A program made the translations under genes and the position numbers. Positions 1-8,369 of a DNA stretch of 64,000 nt are shown one piece after another. The stretch comes from Bradyrhizobium iriomotense. Its GTDB lineage: Bacteria > Pseudomonadota > Alphaproteobacteria > Rhizobiales > Xanthobacteraceae. How positions within the stretch are numbered: position 1 is the first letter of the stretch; each line of letters begins with the position of its first letter. The stretch covers positions 1 to 64,000 of the forward strand of contig NZ_JAFCJZ010000001.1 of NCBI RefSeq assembly GCF_018130765.1, in the 5' to 3' direction. The notes below the pieces were generated by a model, which searched no databases, had not been told where the DNA came from, and was given only the letters and a program-made list of their open reading frames with translations.

Positions 1-1035
1 AAAGCGGCCTTGCTTCTCGAGCCGCGCGTTACCTTCGGGCAGCGGCACATAGGCAATGATGCCCTCGTCCTCGCACGTCTTCAGCTCGAAACTGCTGTAA
101 TAGCCCTCATCGGCCAGCGCCTGCAGTGTCTCGGCTCCAAGGGCCTCTTTGGCCGCCCTGGCCATCGCAGAGAGTTGTCGGACATCGCTGCTGTCATTGA
201 CCACCTCGCTTGCGACAATGAGCTTGTGCTTGTCATCAACCGCGGTCTGCACATTGTAGCCTGCAATGCCCTGACCGTTCTTGACCAGAAGCCGGGCGTC
301 CGGATCGGTCAGCGACAGTTGTGTCTCGCCATTCTCTTCCAGCCGAGCGAGATCGGCCTCGGCACGCGAACGCTTCGCCATCAGTGCCGCGACCTTCGCA
401 CCGATATCGCCGCCATCTCCTCGGCCATCGCCGCCCGCGCGGTCCTTCCCCGGCTTCTTGGCTTCTGCCGCATCATTGTCTTCAAGAGACTTGCGGTAAG
501 CCTCGATCTCCTGGTCCAGCCTTGCGATCTGCTCGCCGAGCCGCTTGCGGGTGAAGATGGAAGCCTTGCTGGCGTCGCCGTGGAACAGGGAGCCATCAAT
601 CGCAACGATCGTGCCGCCGACAAGCCCAAGCTCCCGAGCCAACAGCACGAAGCTCCGGTTCGCTGCCTTCAGGGCCTTCCAGTTCTCCTTGCGGAAGTTG
701 GCGATCGTCCGATAGCCCGGCTTCAGTCCCTTCAGCAGCCAGATCAGCTCCAGATTGCGGCCAGCTTCCCGCTCCAGCCGGCGCGACGACCTGACCTGGT
801 TGGTGTAGCCGTAAAGATAGAGCTTCAGCAGATCCGCAGGATCGTACGGCGGCTGCCCGACTTCTTCCGCGCCACGGTCCGCGTGGCGGAAGCCGAGCTT
901 GGCAAGGTCGAGCGCACAAACGAAGCTCTCGATCGCCCGGACCGGATTGTCCGACCCGACATAGTCCTCAATCCGCGCAGGCAGCAGACTGGGTTGCTCC
1001 CGGCTCTCGCCGGTCTTGAACGTGCGATTCGCCAT
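1..1035 (-). CDS. IS1182-family transposase, cut by the window edge
   Basis: The reading frame is open from an ATG at 1035 to the window edge (345 codons seen), so the C-terminus is missing. The start reads MANRTFKTGESREQ, and the IS1182/DUF772 N-terminal signature PADLLKLYLYGY lies at residues 66-77. Candidate DDE acidic residues are in IDGS (D147) and further on in YNVQTAVDDKHKL and ADEGYYS (D309). Family transposases are usually about 450-500 residues. It catalyses cut-and-paste movement of its own IS. The terminal inverted repeats cannot be assigned because only one end is in the window. Nothing in the visible part is broken, so it could be an active copy. Confidence 0.9.
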   Translation of the reverse strand, partial: MANRTFKTGESREQPSLLPARIEDYVGSDNPVRAIESFVCALDLAKLGFRHADRGAEEVGQPPYDPADLLKLYLYGYTNQVRSSRRLEREAGRNLELIWLLKGLKPGYRTIANFRKENWKALKAANRSFVLLARELGLVGGTIVAIDGSLFHGDASKASIFTRKRLGEQIARLDQEIEAYRKSLEDNDAAEAKKPGKDRAGGDGRGDGGDIGAKVAALMAKRSRAEADLARLEENGETQLSLTDPDARLLVKNGQGIAGYNVQTAVDDKHKLIVASEVVNDSSDVRQLSAMARAAKEALGAETLQALADEGYYSSFELKTCEDEGIIAYVPLPEGNARLEKQGRF

Positions 1036-1414
1036 AAGACGAATCCTACATCAACTCCCAAAAAGCAACATTCTTGCCCAGCCTCGTCGGGCAAAACAGT
1101 GGCATTCTGTCAACTTCGGAAAATCCGCCGAGGAGAAGGCTGCTTACGTTTGGCGCTTCCATTGAGCGCCGTGCGGGGCCGGGAGTGCGGTGGACCGCAG
1201 CGACACGCATTGTCAGCTGTTTTGAACCATCCCGTCGCATGGACCCCGTAATCGGCCGGGGTGACTGGGCCCGTCAGCCGGCCAGGCCGCTAACCTGGAA
1301 TTAATCCAAAAAGCTCACAATTTTAGACAGTTGTGTATGGGTGCTGCGTAAAGGAGGCGTCGCGACGACGTTCCGGCGACGGCTTCCTTTTGCTCGCTCA
1401 TGAGGTCAATGCAG
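1036..1414. other. Intergenic stretch beside the transposase
   Basis: About 380 bases with no convincing gene. It should contain the upstream end of the insertion sequence, but the inverted repeat cannot be fixed without its partner. A short dyad (TTGCCC and GGGCAA, near 1077-1096) is visible. Nothing else is supportable. Confidence 0.4.
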
Positions 1415-2077
1415 ATGACCACGACGTCCGGAACGCAAGGCCTTGTCGAACAACTCGACCCTGCAGCCCTTGCAGCCGCCGCAGCCCCCGAACCCGAAGC
1501 CCTGGAAGCTTCTGTGCCGGCCAAGCGGTCCAGCCGGAAATCGGTCTTGGCCCTGTCGGTCTGTGCCCTGGCCATCAACGGTTCGGCGGCCGTCTACACA
1601 TGGCCGTCCGATCTTCCATCGCTGGATGTCCGCAAGCTCGCCGAACTGTTTCCGCGCCCGGAATCATCCGCGCCAAAGCCGGATCCAGTGGTCGCCGCCT
1701 TGAAGGATATCCAGTCGGCCCAGCAGCAACACACGGCTTCGCTGCAGGAGAACAACGCCTTGGTGCAGCAAAATGCAGTTCTGCAGCAGCAGGATACATT
1801 GGTGCTCCTGTCCCTGCGACAGAGCATCACGGACGAGCGGGTCGATGTGAGGAAGATATCTTCGCAGCTCTCCACGCTGATCGCGAAGGTCGACTCGCTG
1901 CAGAACACGATGATGTCGGACGTCACGTCCTCCATTCGACGAGCGAATGCGCGCTATGGACTGTCCGCAGCGATGCGCAAACGGCTGCTGGTTCGGGAGT
2001 CGAAACCTGTCGGGCCCGTGTCGGTTGGAGGCGCGCCGCTGAGCACGCCGGCCGCGACGGCGGCTCCGGAGAGCTGA
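1415..2077 (+). CDS. Single-pass membrane protein with coiled coil, unknown function
   Basis: About 220 residues. An Ala/Pro/Glu-rich N-terminus precedes a basic patch (KRSSRKS) and one hydrophobic segment (residues about 45-62). A Pro-rich linker follows, then a Gln/Asn-rich heptad-like stretch rich in LQQ and VQQN, consistent with a periplasmic coiled coil. The tail is Ala/Pro rich. I chose the third of three in-frame ATGs (1400, 1409, 1415) because GAGGT lies at the right distance before it. I recognise no enzyme domain. It lies between the transposase and a set of small hypothetical genes, and no operon partner is evident. Confidence 0.6.
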   Translation: MTTTSGTQGLVEQLDPAALAAAAAPEPEALEASVPAKRSSRKSVLALSVCALAINGSAAVYTWPSDLPSLDVRKLAELFPRPESSAPKPDPVVAALKDIQSAQQQHTASLQENNALVQQNAVLQQQDTLVLLSLRQSITDERVDVRKISSQLSTLIAKVDSLQNTMMSDVTSSIRRANARYGLSAAMRKRLLVRESKPVGPVSVGGAPLSTPAATAAPES

Positions 2078-2116
2078 AGGCTCCCTGACTGAATAAGGTT
2101 GGCCGAGTGCAGCCCG

Positions 2117-2359
2117 TCACTTCGAGGCGTGGTCGATCTTGTGCCGCAAATGCCCGGTGTCGTGATCGCGGCGCAACTGGCTCAGCGACGTCTCGTTCAA
2201 TTGAGGCAGCACCTCGCTGAGTTGGGTCGTATCGGCATAGCCGGCCGCAAAACCCTTTCCGTAGATCTTGCGCAACGTGCCGACCAGCGTGCTGCCGTGC
2301 TTCTTGCTGATCGCGCCATCCTTGTCGCGGTGGCGGCCATCCAGGCCAGATTCCTTCAT
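2117..2359 (-). CDS. Small charged hypothetical protein
   Basis: 80 residues, starting MKESGLDGRHRDKDG. An AGGGAGAG Shine-Dalgarno sequence lies just before the ATG at 2359, which decides this start over longer in-frame extensions. The protein is soluble and rich in charged residues and His (for example KKHGSTLVGTLRKIYGKGFA), with no signal peptide or membrane segment. The look is of a short conserved rhizobial protein, but I cannot name a function. It converges on the coiled-coil membrane protein gene upstream of it in the window. Confidence 0.6.
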   Translation of the reverse strand: MKESGLDGRHRDKDGAISKKHGSTLVGTLRKIYGKGFAAGYADTTQLSEVLPQLNETSLSQLRRDHDTGHLRHKIDHASK

Positions 2360-2580
2360 GTGTCTCTCCCTGTACGGCGTCTTGAGCGCCTGGAGAGAGC
2401 GTGCTCCCAAACGAGTTGATTGGCAACGGCATGGCGCGCGGCAGTTGAGCGTTGGTCCGTGCCGCCGCAACAGTGTTGCCGTCACGTGTGCATCGCTGAG
2501 CTGTGATGCCGCGTTGGATTGCGGCGGGATCGTTGACGCATCACATCAACCCCGGGCGGCGTTCGATTGGAACTGGTACG

Positions 2581-2802
2581 ATGCGCTCTGTTCTGGCCTT
2601 GGGTCTGTTGATTGTCCTGTGCACCGCTGCGAACGCTGCGACGGCGCATCGCTCCCGCACACATCATCCGCGCCATCCCGCGGTCGATCGTTTCGGCGCA
2701 GACGAAAATCCTCGGGCACGCTTCGCGGTCCCCGGCTGGAGCGATGAAGCAACGCAGCGCTGGCTGAACAGCGCCTCGTCCAATGTCGGCCGAGGCGGAT
2801 AG
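2581..2802 (+). CDS. Small secreted hypothetical protein
   Basis: 73 residues from the ATG at 2581. A clear signal peptide (MRSVLALGLLIVLCTAANA) is followed by a His/Arg-rich mature part of about 54 residues (AHRSRTHHPRHPAVDRF). The ribosome binding site is weak. No cysteines occur in the mature part, so it is not a disulfide-stabilised peptide. No domain recognised. The export signal is the only firm statement. Confidence 0.5.
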   Translation: MRSVLALGLLIVLCTAANAATAHRSRTHHPRHPAVDRFGADENPRARFAVPGWSDEATQRWLNSASSNVGRGG

Positions 2803-2881
2803 TCACCGCGATCAAATGCGTTGTCGGCCCGCGCTGGCGAGCTGATGGGGGGCTGATTTCCGAATAGCGAAGGCGGAGTGG

Positions 2882-3052
2882 CTAGGCGGCCTGCTCCTCG
2901 AATGAGGTGTAGACCCGGCCGGTTGGATCAACGACCTGAACGTCCCAGCACCCGTCCTCAACAAGCTCTTTGGCTTTCTTGAGGGCGGCGGTGAGTGAAA
3001 GCCGCTTGAGGCTGACGACGCCCGCCGTGTCGAAACCGTTGATTTCAAACAT
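2882..3052 (-). CDS. Small hypothetical protein (56 aa)
   Basis: Starts MFEINGFDTAGVVSLKRLS, with GGAGGAGC immediately upstream of the ATG at 3052, a near-perfect Shine-Dalgarno sequence. The fold looks alpha/beta: a helix (LTAALKKAKELVED) followed by the strand WDVQVVDPTGRVY. Small single-domain proteins with this helix-then-WDVQ pattern occur widely in Bradyrhizobium, but none has a function known to me. Confidence 0.65.
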   Translation of the reverse strand: MFEINGFDTAGVVSLKRLSLTAALKKAKELVEDGCWDVQVVDPTGRVYTSFEEQAA

Positions 3053-3236
3053 GCCGCTCCTCCGGTTTTCTTGAATCCTACACATTTCCGGCGGGTTGTC
3101 TCCCGCCATTTTGACGGAGACGGCTCTTGGAACTGCAGGCAGATGCCAAGCAAGGGCGGTAAGCGAGATAGGTTGAGTGCACACTGTGACCGTAATCTCT
3201 TACGAGGACGGCGGCCCAATAGCGGCCGTGCGCAAT

Positions 3237-3395
3237 TTACCGGGTCGGAGGTGCCTTCCATCCATAGGACTGGCGCGCGATCTGGCCAGTGACGTCGAGA
3301 TCCTTCTCGTCAGAGAGGCGCCAGGCCGCCACGCCGAAGCAGACGGTCAGAACGACGGCGGACACTAGCAGCAGCATCGATAGAAACTGGCTCAC
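3237..3395 (-). CDS. Small single-pass membrane protein
   Basis: 52 residues from a GTG at 3395, preceded by AGGGGT. One hydrophobic helix (residues about 3-22, LSMLLLVSAVVLTVCFGVAA) is followed by a short polar tail (WRLSDEKDLDVTGQ). A longer frame exists upstream but has non-protein-like composition, so the GTG is preferred. Function unknown. It is one of two tiny membrane proteins side by side on this strand. Confidence 0.45.
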   Translation of the reverse strand: MSQFLSMLLLVSAVVLTVCFGVAAWRLSDEKDLDVTGQIARQSYGWKAPPTR

Positions 3396-3492
3396 GCCTA
3401 AACCCCTGAACGCGACGCATGAGCGGAGCGACCACGGAACGTCGATTCGGAAAATGCAGAGGCGCTGACCCATCCCCGATTTTCCCCAGCAC

Positions 3493-3651
3493 TCACACCG
3501 GACCAAAGGCGCTCACGAGTCCGATCGTGATTGGGACCAGCGCCACGATGATCCATAGGACGGGTGAACCGGAGGAAAGGCCAGCGATGAGTATCCAGGC
3601 ACCGAAGCCCACGAGGAGCGCCGAGATGGCATAGGCAAGAGCTTTTTCCAT
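3493..3651 (-). CDS. Small two-helix membrane protein
   Basis: 52 residues (MEKALAYAISALLVGFGAWI...), almost entirely two hydrophobic helices joined by GLSSGSP. It starts at the ATG at 3651 and stops at 3493. A GGATCGAA stretch may serve as a weak ribosome binding site. It lies about 100 bases upstream of the previous small membrane protein on the same strand, so the two may be cotranscribed. Function unknown. Confidence 0.5.
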   Translation of the reverse strand: MEKALAYAISALLVGFGAWILIAGLSSGSPVLWIIVALVPITIGLVSAFGPV

Positions 3652-3720
3652 CGTTCGATCCACGAGCAACACACAGGATCAATTGCGACTGTAAGATTCC
3701 CCGCGCGTGGGAATGTTCCT

Positions 3721-3799
3721 AAAAGTCACGTGCTCTACCGGCTGAGCTACGCGCTCCCTTGGCGGCGGATGGCTTTGCAAGAGATCGCCATCGTCTTCG
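3721..3799 (-). pseudogene. Partial duplicate of tRNA-Lys: 5' half plus upstream flank
   Basis: Bases 3721-3756 match the first 36 bases of the intact tRNA-Lys at 4266-4341 exactly, ending in the anticodon loop (CTTTT). The next roughly 40 bases match its upstream flank with a few differences. The 3' half of the tRNA is absent, so it cannot be functional. A small inverted repeat (ATTCCC/GGGAAT, 3696-3714) lies just beyond the break point. Confidence 0.85.
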
Positions 3800-3891
3800 A
3801 AACTGCAATGACGGTGGCCGCGCACCGAATTGATCTCGCCTCCAGCAAACATCCTTCGGCGAGGGTGACTACACGCTAACGCTGGCGGGCC

Positions 3892-4170
3892 TTATTCCTT
3901 GCCGGTCAGCGCGTCGATATAGGACTGGTTCTTCTCGCGGATCTTCTTGAGCGCGGCGACGATCTTCGCCTTCTTTTCCGGGGGGAGGTCGGGTTGATCC
4001 GCGAACCGATAAAGGCTCTTTTCCGCTTTGAGCCAAAACTCCGGGCCGCCGGAGAAAGTCTCGGCAATCCATTGCAGCGACAAGGAGACGGTATAGAGCG
4101 TCGAGACGGTCAGGATCAAAGCGACGATCAAGACCTTGACCGTGAAGCTGCCGATCGATCCGTTCCGCAT
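3892..4170 (-). CDS. Membrane-anchored hypothetical protein
   Basis: 92 residues. One transmembrane helix (residues about 8-30, FTVKVLIVALILTVSTLYTV) is followed by a charged, helical, outward-facing part ending in KKIREKNQSYIDALTGKE. AAGGGG lies 7 bases before the ATG at 4170. Another ATG at 4176 is possible. It sits between the intact tRNA-Lys and its broken copy, so it lies within the segment bounded by that duplication. No function recognised. Confidence 0.6.
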   Translation of the reverse strand: MRNGSIGSFTVKVLIVALILTVSTLYTVSLSLQWIAETFSGGPEFWLKAEKSLYRFADQPDLPPEKKAKIVAALKKIREKNQSYIDALTGKE

Positions 4171-4265
4171 CACCATTCCCCTTCGCCGCCGCTCCGCTTG
4201 CCCGATCACGATCGGTGGGCTCGTGAGGCCGATCTCAGATAGCAAAATCTGTCTGGAGATCAATG

Positions 4266-4341
4266 TGGTGAGCGCGCTGGGGCTCGAACCCAGGACCCCG
4301 TGATTAAAAGTCACGTGCTCTACCGGCTGAGCTACGCGCTC
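4266..4341 (-). tRNA. tRNA-Lys (anticodon TTT)
   Basis: 76 bases including an encoded CCA. Acceptor stem GAGCGCG/CGCGCTC is perfect. D stem GCTC/GAGC, anticodon stem CGTGA/TCACG around loop CTTTTAA (anticodon TTT), and T stem CTGGG/CCCAG around TTCGAGC all pair. It decodes AAA and AAG lysine codons. Two partial copies lie nearby, one on each side. Confidence 0.97.
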
Positions 4342-4664
4342 CCATGGCCGCTGATGGCTTTGCAGAGAGATCGCCATCGTCTTCGGACATTCGAGAAACA
4401 TGTCTTGCCGCCACGCTGAACTCGCGTTTCGGGGAAAACCGGCTGTTTCCGGATCATGCTTTCGGCTCGCGCTGTGTAGGGGGAGTGGCTGCCGAGGTCA
4501 ATAGCGGGGGCGGCTGCCGAAACTCGCGGCAGGAGCGGGGATTTGCTTGCGGTGTCCGCAGTTTAGGCCTGGATTTTCGAGTCGATTGATGGGCCTTCAT
4601 CCACGCCCAAAGACCCCATGACTTTTAATCGCGGGGTCTTGGACGCCCAGGTTTGGACGTCCGG
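4342..4664. other. Intergenic region between tRNA-Lys and ndvB
   Basis: About 320 bases without a gene. The first 45 bases are the tRNA promoter region, shared with the partial copy at 3721-3799. The last part holds a degenerate tRNA-Lys 3' fragment in opposite orientation (4619-4650), which also forms a hairpin. The middle is featureless GC-rich sequence. Confidence 0.6.
4619..4650 (+). pseudogene. tRNA-Lys 3' fragment, inverted relative to the intact gene
   Basis: TGACTTTTAATC (4619-4630) followed by GCGGGGTCTTGG matches the anticodon loop, variable region and start of the T arm of the intact tRNA-Lys with two differences over 24 bases. The T loop is shortened before CCCAG. It lies on the opposite strand from the intact gene, 15 bases past the ndvB stop. 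AGACCCC (4611-4617) and GGGGTCT (4633-4639) form a 7-bp stem. Confidence 0.7.
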
Positions 4665-7334
4665 TCAGTTCGCTTCCCGCCGGACCTCGTTCGGCACCGG
4701 CTGCGGCGTGCCGGCGGGGGTCGGCAGGGCGACCGGGCGCAGGCCGATCAGCTCGGCAGTCCGGATCGCGCTGTCACGCCAGAACTGGAACGAGTTGATG
4801 CGGCTGAGCTCGAGGATGGCGATGGCGACCGCGGCGAGGAACGGCAGGCTTTGCAGCACCAGCACGCCGGCGAAGATGTAGATCTCGGTGATCTGCCGGA
4901 AACTGTTGGAGGCCACCAGCACGCCGGCGCCGACCAGGAGCAGGATGCCGATCACGGCCTCCCAGAACGCCTGGAACTCGATCGACATCCTGCTAAGGCC
5001 GCCCTTGGAGGTGCGCGCGAAGGCGATGTGCTCGGTGATGAGCCCCTGCGCGACCGCGCGCGACACCGTCCATTGCACGCTCATCGCCGCGATCATGGCA
5101 CCGAGCATCTGGCCCGGCTTGATGGCGACGCGGGCGCGGTACATCGACAGGAAGTGCACCAGCGAGACGATGAAGGCGCCGATGATCGGCAGCGTCAGGA
5201 TCTTGTCGGGAATGGCGATGTCGGCAAAGGCGACGATCGGCACCCAGACGAGGTTGAGCAGCGCCACGACCACGCCGAGGCTTTCCGCGCCCAGCCAGTT
5301 CAGCCAGCCGAGACCGTATTCGCGCTTCTGGTCCGCCGTCAGCCGGCTTGCGCCCGGCAGGAAGCGGCGCCAGTGCTTCTTCACGATCTGCAGGCCGCCA
5401 TAGGCCCAGCGATGGCGCTGCTTCTTGAACGCCTCGTAGGTGTCGGGGAGAAGGCCTGCGCCGTAGCGGGTGTTGGTGTAGTGCGTGACCCAGCCGAGCT
5501 CCTGGATCGCAAGGCCAAGATCGGAGTCCTCGCAGATCGTGTCGCTTGACCAGCCGCCGGCCATGTCCATGGCGGCGCGACGGATCAGGCACATCGTGCC
5601 GTGCACGATGACGGCGTTGAGCTCGTTGCGCTGGACCATGCCGATGTCGAAGAAGCCGGCATATTCGCCGTTCATGATGTAGTGCATGATCGACAGATCG
5701 CCGTCGCGATGCTCCTGCGGCGCCTGCACGAGGCCGACGCGCGGGTCGGCGAAAGCCGGCACGAGGTCCTTCAGCCAGTCGGGTTCGACGACATAGTCGG
5801 CATCGAGGATGCCGATGATCTCGGCATCGACGGCGGTGCGGTCCATCGCGATGCGCAGCGCGCCGGCCTTGAAGCCCTGCACCTTCTCGGCGTTGATGAA
5901 CTTGAAGCGTTCACCGAGCGCGCGGCAATGGTCCTGGATCGGCTGCCAGAAGGCGGGATCGGGCGTGTTGTTGATGATGACGACGCATTCGTAGTTCGGA
6001 TAGTTCAGCCGCGACAGCGCATCCAGCGTCTGCTTCAGCATGTCGACCGGCTCGAAGTAGGCGGGGATGTGGATCGAGACCTTCGGATAGTAGTTCTCCG
6101 GCACGTTCTCGACCGGCTTGCCCTTGGCGAGCAGCCGCTGCGGCGGCCGGCCGAAGGCGACGGCCGCGATCTCGTCGATGCGCGCCATCGCGATCAGGAC
6201 GAGGGGAATAAGGAGGATCATGCCGAGCGTCAGCGCGAAGGCCGAGCCGAAGATGAAATAGTGCCCGTTCCAGAACGCGAACACGGTGGCGGCCCAGGCG
6301 CCGACACCGTTGGCGGTCGCCGAGAGCAGGAACGCCTGCTTCGCGGTCGGCTTTTCAAGCCGCAGGATCGGCAGCGACAGGAGGATGCCGACCAGGAGTG
6401 CGATCGTCATCAGCTTCCAATAGTCAGGGTTCTCCACCGGGCCGGTCCAGGCGAATTTCGGCTCGCGGCTGGCGTTGAGGATGCCCCAGTACGGACCGAC
6501 GCCGCCCTCGAAGAATTTCCAGGGCTGATCGATGGCCTCGACGATGTTGTATTCCATGCCGATGGCTTCGGCGCGGCTGACGAAGTTGCGCAGGGTCAGC
6601 GCCTGCTGGAACGGACCGGGGTCGGCGTTGCGCAAATTGTAGCCCTGGCTCGGCCAGCCGAACTCGGCGATCACGATGCGCTTGCCGGGGAACAAATTGC
6701 GCAGCAGGTTGTAGCGGTCGACGGCCTGGTCGACCGCCTGATCCGAGCGGAAGTTTTCCCAATAGGGCAGCACGTGCGCGGCGATGAAATCGACGTTGGA
6801 GGCAAGGTCGGGATTGTCGCGCCAGATGTTCCAGATCTCGCCGGTCGTAACAGGCACGCGGACCGAGCCCTTCACCTTCTTGATCATGTCGATGAGGTCT
6901 TCGACCTTCTGCTCGCCGCGGTAGATCACCTCGTTGCCGACCACGACGCCGACGACGTTGCTGTTCTTGCGGGCAAGCTCGATGGCGGCCTTGATCTCGC
7001 GCTCGTTGCGGTCCTTGTCCTTGTCGATCCAGGCGCCGACGGTGACCTTGAGGCCGAACTCGGCGGCGATCGGCGGCACCAGTTCCACGCCACCCGTCGA
7101 CGAGTAGAGGCGGATCGCGCGCGTCATCGTCGACAGCGTCTTCAGGTCGGCGCGGATTTTCTCGATGCTCGGGATGTTGTCGATGTCGGGATGGGCCGAA
7201 CCTTCGAACGGCGCGTAGGAGACGCTGGGGAGCAGACCCCTGAAATCGGGAGCGGGTTCCTTGTCGCGCAAGACTCCCCACAGCCCGGCGTGAAGCGCGG
7301 ACACGAGCAACAGAACGGCGGCGACAACGCGCAT
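4665..7334 (-). CDS. ndvB: Cyclic beta-1,3/1,6-glucan synthase NdvB (GH17-like domain plus GT2)
   Basis: 889 residues from the ATG at 7334 (an upstream in-frame start at 7397 adds 21 unlikely residues). Order: N-terminal membrane helix; GH17-like domain with both catalytic glutamates (GNE E135 and EFGWPS E224); membrane helices; a GT2 glycosyltransferase with LDAD (D511/D513), the CEDSD motif and QRHRW (Q639, W643); then further helices. It polymerises UDP-glucose at the inner membrane into the cyclic beta-glucan needed for osmotic adaptation and nodulation in Bradyrhizobium. Size (about 100 kDa) and the ndvD/ndvC neighbourhood match the described locus. Confidence 0.9.
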   Translation of the reverse strand: MRVVAAVLLLVSALHAGLWGVLRDKEPAPDFRGLLPSVSYAPFEGSAHPDIDNIPSIEKIRADLKTLSTMTRAIRLYSSTGGVELVPPIAAEFGLKVTVGAWIDKDKDRNEREIKAAIELARKNSNVVGVVVGNEVIYRGEQKVEDLIDMIKKVKGSVRVPVTTGEIWNIWRDNPDLASNVDFIAAHVLPYWENFRSDQAVDQAVDRYNLLRNLFPGKRIVIAEFGWPSQGYNLRNADPGPFQQALTLRNFVSRAEAIGMEYNIVEAIDQPWKFFEGGVGPYWGILNASREPKFAWTGPVENPDYWKLMTIALLVGILLSLPILRLEKPTAKQAFLLSATANGVGAWAATVFAFWNGHYFIFGSAFALTLGMILLIPLVLIAMARIDEIAAVAFGRPPQRLLAKGKPVENVPENYYPKVSIHIPAYFEPVDMLKQTLDALSRLNYPNYECVVIINNTPDPAFWQPIQDHCRALGERFKFINAEKVQGFKAGALRIAMDRTAVDAEIIGILDADYVVEPDWLKDLVPAFADPRVGLVQAPQEHRDGDLSIMHYIMNGEYAGFFDIGMVQRNELNAVIVHGTMCLIRRAAMDMAGGWSSDTICEDSDLGLAIQELGWVTHYTNTRYGAGLLPDTYEAFKKQRHRWAYGGLQIVKKHWRRFLPGASRLTADQKREYGLGWLNWLGAESLGVVVALLNLVWVPIVAFADIAIPDKILTLPIIGAFIVSLVHFLSMYRARVAIKPGQMLGAMIAAMSVQWTVSRAVAQGLITEHIAFARTSKGGLSRMSIEFQAFWEAVIGILLLVGAGVLVASNSFRQITEIYIFAGVLVLQSLPFLAAVAIAILELSRINSFQFWRDSAIRTAELIGLRPVALPTPAGTPQPVPNEVRREAN

Positions 7335-7551
7335 CGCGGCTAAACCAAAAGGGGCTGAGGGGGCAGGGAAGCGGATCCGACCCCGAGATCCGACCAAGTC
7401 CGCGGCAAATGGAGCATACCTCTGCCGCGCGGTTTCACAACTGTCATGGGCTCATGTCCTTATGAGGGCATGGGCTTTTCGAGCAACGCGTGGCAGTGCC
7501 AACCGCGTCTATGGCCGATCGTTCCTGAACGGAGGCTGAAGCGACCGGCGG

Positions 7552-8148
7552 CTATTTCTGGGGTGCCGGTGTCGGGCTTGCCGCAGGCGAGGGGCTCGCG
7601 GCCGGCTGCGGGGCCGGCACGTTGCCGGTGGTTGGCGCAGCCGGCTGGGAGGCCGTGGCCGCGGCCTGCTGCGGCTGGGAGGCCGGGTTGATCCAGCAGG
7701 CGTGCACACGGCTGTCCAGGGTCTCGGCGACCTTGGGATCGATCTGACCGCCGAAGCGGGTCAGGCAGCGGAACGCCGCCTGGATATGGCCGCCGGGGCA
7801 GCCGAAGCGGTCGTAGAGGTCGAGATGGCGGAACGCGGTATCGAGGTCATCCCGCCACATCAGCCGCACCACGCGCCGGCCGAGCCAGACGCATTCGGGG
7901 TTGCCGGCCGGGCCGTTGATGACCTGCGCAGCTTCGGCGAATTCGTCGGTGCGGCGCTGGTTCTGGGCGGCGTCCTTGGCAGCGGCGTCGGCGGGCTGGG
8001 CGGCGGCCTTGCCCTGGTCGGGGGCCGGCGTGCCGCTCTGGGCGGAGGCACTATTAAGGCCGGCCAGACCAAGAAGGGCGGAGACGGCCAAGGTGGCGGC
8101 GAACTGCCGCAGGACCGCATTTCGTGACTGACGCACCCGTTGCCGCAT
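7552..8148 (-). CDS. ndvD: Exported protein between ndvB and ndvC, probable NdvD
   Basis: 198 residues from the ATG at 8148. A signal peptide (QFAATLAVSALLGLAGLNSASA) precedes a low-complexity Ala/Gln/Asp stretch. The central domain has four cysteines (ECVWLG, FGCPGG, AFRCLT, HACWIN), and the tail is Ala/Pro/Gln rich. A third gene, ndvD, is described between ndvB and ndvC in B. japonicum as required for cyclic glucan synthesis. I assign the symbol from position and size, not from a recognised domain. It is oriented with ndvB, about 217 bases upstream of it, and diverges from ndvC. The cysteines suggest disulfides in the periplasm. Confidence 0.65.
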   Translation of the reverse strand: MRQRVRQSRNAVLRQFAATLAVSALLGLAGLNSASAQSGTPAPDQGKAAAQPADAAAKDAAQNQRRTDEFAEAAQVINGPAGNPECVWLGRRVVRLMWRDDLDTAFRHLDLYDRFGCPGGHIQAAFRCLTRFGGQIDPKVAETLDSRVHACWINPASQPQQAAATASQPAAPTTGNVPAPQPAASPSPAASPTPAPQK

Positions 8149-8369
8149 GAATTCCCCAACTTCTCCACTGACCGCCCGCGTCAGGATCCCGCGGACGCGT
8201 CGTGATGGCGTCCAAATGGGTCTCCAATGCGGCGGAAAATTCCCGCCGAGTCCCATGACCTGTATTTCGAATTTTGTCCAGCAAAGTCACGATCCTAGGT
8301 CTCTGTCGAACGGCCGCAGGTAAATTCCTTGGGGGCGCGAGGGATCCACCCGGAGTGCCCCCTTGGCAG

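Noticed and set aside
10-1251. Long plus-strand open frame opposite the transposase
   Set aside because: It is antisense to a transposase with clear family motifs. GC-rich DNA opens such frames by chance.
5601-7343. 580-codon plus-strand open frame opposite ndvB
   Set aside because: Composition is Asp/Val/Arg/Gly/His-biased as in shadow frames, with no domain, and the opposite strand has complete GH17 and GT2 motifs.
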